Source: Lancefieldella rimae ATCC 49626 (GTDB taxonomy: Bacteria; Actinomycetota; Coriobacteriia; Coriobacteriales; Atopobiaceae). From it: DNA of 64,000 nucleotides. Numbering within the stretch: the stretch's first letter is position 1; the number at the start of each line of letters is the position of its first letter. The stretch spans positions 62,001 to 126,000 of the forward strand of contig NZ_ACFE01000004.1 of the NCBI RefSeq assembly GCF_000174015.1, given 5' to 3'. This document shows, piece by piece, positions 62,397 through 64,000 of the stretch. A program made the position numbers and the translations under genes. A model generated the notes under the pieces. The model was not told the DNA's origin and did not search any database. It saw only the letters and a list, made by a program, of their open reading frames with translations.

Positions 62397-63431
62397 CTAT
62401 TGCTTGTTACCGCGAACCTTACTTGCAATCTTATCGGCAAGAGAGAGCTTCTCGCGGCGATCGGTACCCCAAAAGACAACCGCAACCATACCGGGTCCAA
62501 CATGAGAGCCAATAACTGGGCCAACGGTACTCTGGATGATGGTGATACCCTCACAGCCTTTCTCTTTTCTCAGCTGTGCCTCAACCCACTCGGCATCTTT
62601 CTTTGCGTCTGCCGAGACGATAGCCACAGGAAGCGAGAGATCGTATGAGTAGTTATCACGAAAGTCCTGGATAATAGCGCGGAGCGCTTTTTTGCGACCG
62701 CGACAAATACTCTTGAGCGAGAGTGCTCCAGCAGCATCGTAGGATATCTCAGGTTTGACATCCAGCTTGCCACCAATATTTGCCGCAGCAGGCGGGATGC
62801 GACCTCCCGCTGCAAGAGCGTCAAGCGTTTCAAGCGTAAAATATCCATGCAAGAAGTAATGAGCATCGTTTGCCCACTTGGCAAGCTCATGTGCCGTGAG
62901 TCCGGAATTTGCCTGATGAACCGCCTCGATAGCAAGTAATTCTGCCGCTACTGACGGAGCACCATTATCTATCACATATAACTCAAAATCCGGATATTGC
63001 TCCTTAATCATCTGAGCTGCCTGCTGAGCCGCATAAAACGACGAGGAAAGAGCCGCCGGAAAGCAGAGATACACCGTTGGTATACCGGCCTTTGCCGAAC
63101 GCTCAAAAACCTCAAAGTAATGACCAGGGGTTACCGCGGAAGTTTTATAGTGAAGCTGCTTGTTCTTGCGCATACTTTCATAGAACTCATGCGCGGAAGC
63201 ACTCTTCCAACCATCGTCGAACTTCTCGCCATCAGGTCCTGTATACGGGAACTGGATGACCTCAACTCCCAGCTGTTCTGCAACCCCTGGCGCAAAGTCT
63301 GCGGTTGAATCCACAATAATGTGGACACCACTTGGCTTGTGGTACGCCGTACTAAGCGTATGGTTTTGGTTAGCCGTAACCTGCTCGGTTGCAGAAGTTT
63401 GTACACTCGTCTCATCGACGTGTTTAGTCAT
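62397..63431 (-). CDS. DegV-family fatty-acid-binding protein
   Basis: A 344-residue DegV protein. The core begins at HIIVDSTADF (about residue 38), with TSAVTPGHYFEVFE and the fatty-acid pocket residues near LSSSFYAAQQAA, then the second domain (GRIPPAAANIGGKLDVKPEISYD) and C-terminal HVGPGMVAVVFWG. Such proteins (FakB type) present fatty acids to the FakA kinase. An N-terminal extension of about 37 Thr/Gln-rich residues is unusual. It overlaps the end of the HPF gene by eight bases. Confidence 0.9.
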   Translation of the reverse strand: MTKHVDETSVQTSATEQVTANQNHTLSTAYHKPSGVHIIVDSTADFAPGVAEQLGVEVIQFPYTGPDGEKFDDGWKSASAHEFYESMRKNKQLHYKTSAVTPGHYFEVFERSAKAGIPTVYLCFPAALSSSFYAAQQAAQMIKEQYPDFELYVIDNGAPSVAAELLAIEAVHQANSGLTAHELAKWANDAHYFLHGYFTLETLDALAAGGRIPPAAANIGGKLDVKPEISYDAAGALSLKSICRGRKKALRAIIQDFRDNYSYDLSLPVAIVSADAKKDAEWVEAQLRKEKGCEGITIIQSTVGPVIGSHVGPGMVAVVFWGTDRREKLSLADKIASKVRGNKQ

Positions 63432-64000
63432 TCTGTTCCTCAATCCTTGGTTTAATGATGCCGTATCCACCGTTCTTACGATGGTAAATAACATTCGTCA
63501 AACCTGTTGTAGAGTTCACAAAAACGTAAAAATCATGGCCGAGAAGATCTGTCTGAACGAGTGCTTCCTCTTCTGTCATAGGCAACAGATCAATGTACTT
63601 CTCACGTACAAGCTGATCATCAAGATCTTCAGCCGGTGTTTCAATGAGGTTGGCCAGCTCTTCTTGAGACAGCGCACGTCCACGCGTATTTTGGGCATGA
63701 TGGTGCTTATCAACAATGCGCGTCTTATACTTGCGAAGCTGACGCGTAACCTTTTCTGCGGCCTCATCAATGGCACCATACATATCATCGCCACTTGAAA
63801 CCACACGTACAACGCTGTTTCTCACAAATACCGTTACCTCAACCGACTTACGTTCAAGATTTGAGGGGTTTTTATCCACACGAAGTACAACGTCACACGT
63901 CATAGGTTGGATATCAAAAACCTTTAATGCGTCACCAATTTTTTCTTCAACATGAGAACGCAGTGCATCAGAAACCGTTACCTTGCGCCCGGAGATTTTG
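63424..64000 (-). CDS. hpf: Ribosome hibernation promoting factor, long form (partial)
   Basis: All but the first few residues are visible; the start is past the right edge. The N-terminal domain begins KISGRKVTVSDALRSHVEEKI and holds the beta-strand/helix fold that blocks the decoding centre, ending near VTRQLRKYKTRIVDKHHH. After a linker, the C-terminal dimerisation domain (EDLDDQLVREKYIDLLPMTEEEALVQTDLLGHDFYVFVNSTTGLTNVIYHRKNGGYGIIKP) is complete, so this is the long form that makes 100S ribosome dimers. It is upstream of degV on the same strand. Confidence 0.93.
   Translation of the reverse strand, partial: KISGRKVTVSDALRSHVEEKIGDALKVFDIQPMTCDVVLRVDKNPSNLERKSVEVTVFVRNSVVRVVSSGDDMYGAIDEAAEKVTRQLRKYKTRIVDKHHHAQNTRGRALSQEELANLIETPAEDLDDQLVREKYIDLLPMTEEEALVQTDLLGHDFYVFVNSTTGLTNVIYHRKNGGYGIIKPRIEEQND

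Noticed and set aside
1-64000. Reading the CTTCTCG excess purely as Glu-Lys codon usage
   Set aside because: The motif also appears as Leu-Leu, Ser-Ser-Arg and Leu-Phe-Ser codons and in intergenic hairpins, with the same upstream G.

Overview
The window reads as a chromosomal segment of a moderate-GC (roughly half GC by eye) Gram-positive anaerobe, most likely a Coriobacteriia member near Atopobium/Lancefieldella/Olsenella. This is an inference from gene content: a selenium-type molybdenum hydroxylase cluster, oligopeptide ABC systems with many peptidases, a DUF3793/flavodoxin pair, tandem FeoA plus FeoB, and a four-repeat ribosomal protein S1 that starts with TTG. Nearly all of it looks like core or lineage chromosome. 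I see no phage, transposase, CRISPR array or rRNA. There is one tRNA (Thr, CGT).

Layout. 0-10 kb: a purine/ureide degradation cluster on the minus strand (ssnA, ygfK, xdhD, then an ABC ATPase cut by the window edge), with a divergent YheO/DauR-type regulator and an M20 peptidase of the YgeY kind. 10-20 kb: uvrB, a TPR membrane protein, coaE, a sulfonate/nitrate-type ABC transporter operon, pepT and a class C26 glutamine hydrolase. 20-30 kb: two oligopeptide-binding lipoproteins, a complete Opp transporter and an M18 aminopeptidase. 30-37 kb: glmS, a DinJ/YafQ toxin-antitoxin pair, a PadR/DUF2812 pair, fructose-bisphosphate aldolase, a Ser/Thr-rich membrane protein and pncA. 37-50 kb: rpsA, then metal genes (HMA protein, flavodoxin, DUF3793, P1B ATPase, DUF6110, CDF exporter, feoA-feoA-feoB) with a glutathione peroxidase/MarR pair. 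50-64 kb: ppc, a flippase-like protein, glutaredoxin, DUF5692, msrA, tRNA-Thr, a DUF523-PNP fusion, a SurA-like lipid-anchor-free membrane protein, a Lys-rich HEAT-like protein, a NYN/OST-HTH protein, a dehydrogenase with a His/Cys-rich tail, DegV and the HPF gene cut at the right edge.

How it fits together. The cell appears to live on peptides and purines: oligopeptides are imported and hydrolysed by PepT, M18, M20 and C26 enzymes, and purines are imported and degraded by the XdhD/YgfK/SsnA set. Iron uptake (Feo), flavodoxin and DUF3793 have similar palindromic boxes in their promoters and probably share a DtxR-like regulator. Glutathione peroxidase, OhrR-like MarR, MsrA and glutaredoxin form scattered oxidative-stress functions.

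The most unusual signal is not a gene. A short motif, GNNCTTCTCG (fullest form near GTTCTTCTCGCCA), occurs about 70 times as CTTCTCG/CGAGAAG on both strands, about one per 0.9 kb against about 8 expected by chance. It is read in several reading frames within genes and forms inverted pairs in intergenic hairpins. This density and arrangement resemble the DNA uptake sequences of Neisseria and Pasteurellaceae, and no such system is known to me in this group. A second unexplained element is a roughly 230-bp intergenic repeat rich in CAACTTGCTGCAAGTTTGG hairpins, present twice (33.7 kb and 56.7 kb).
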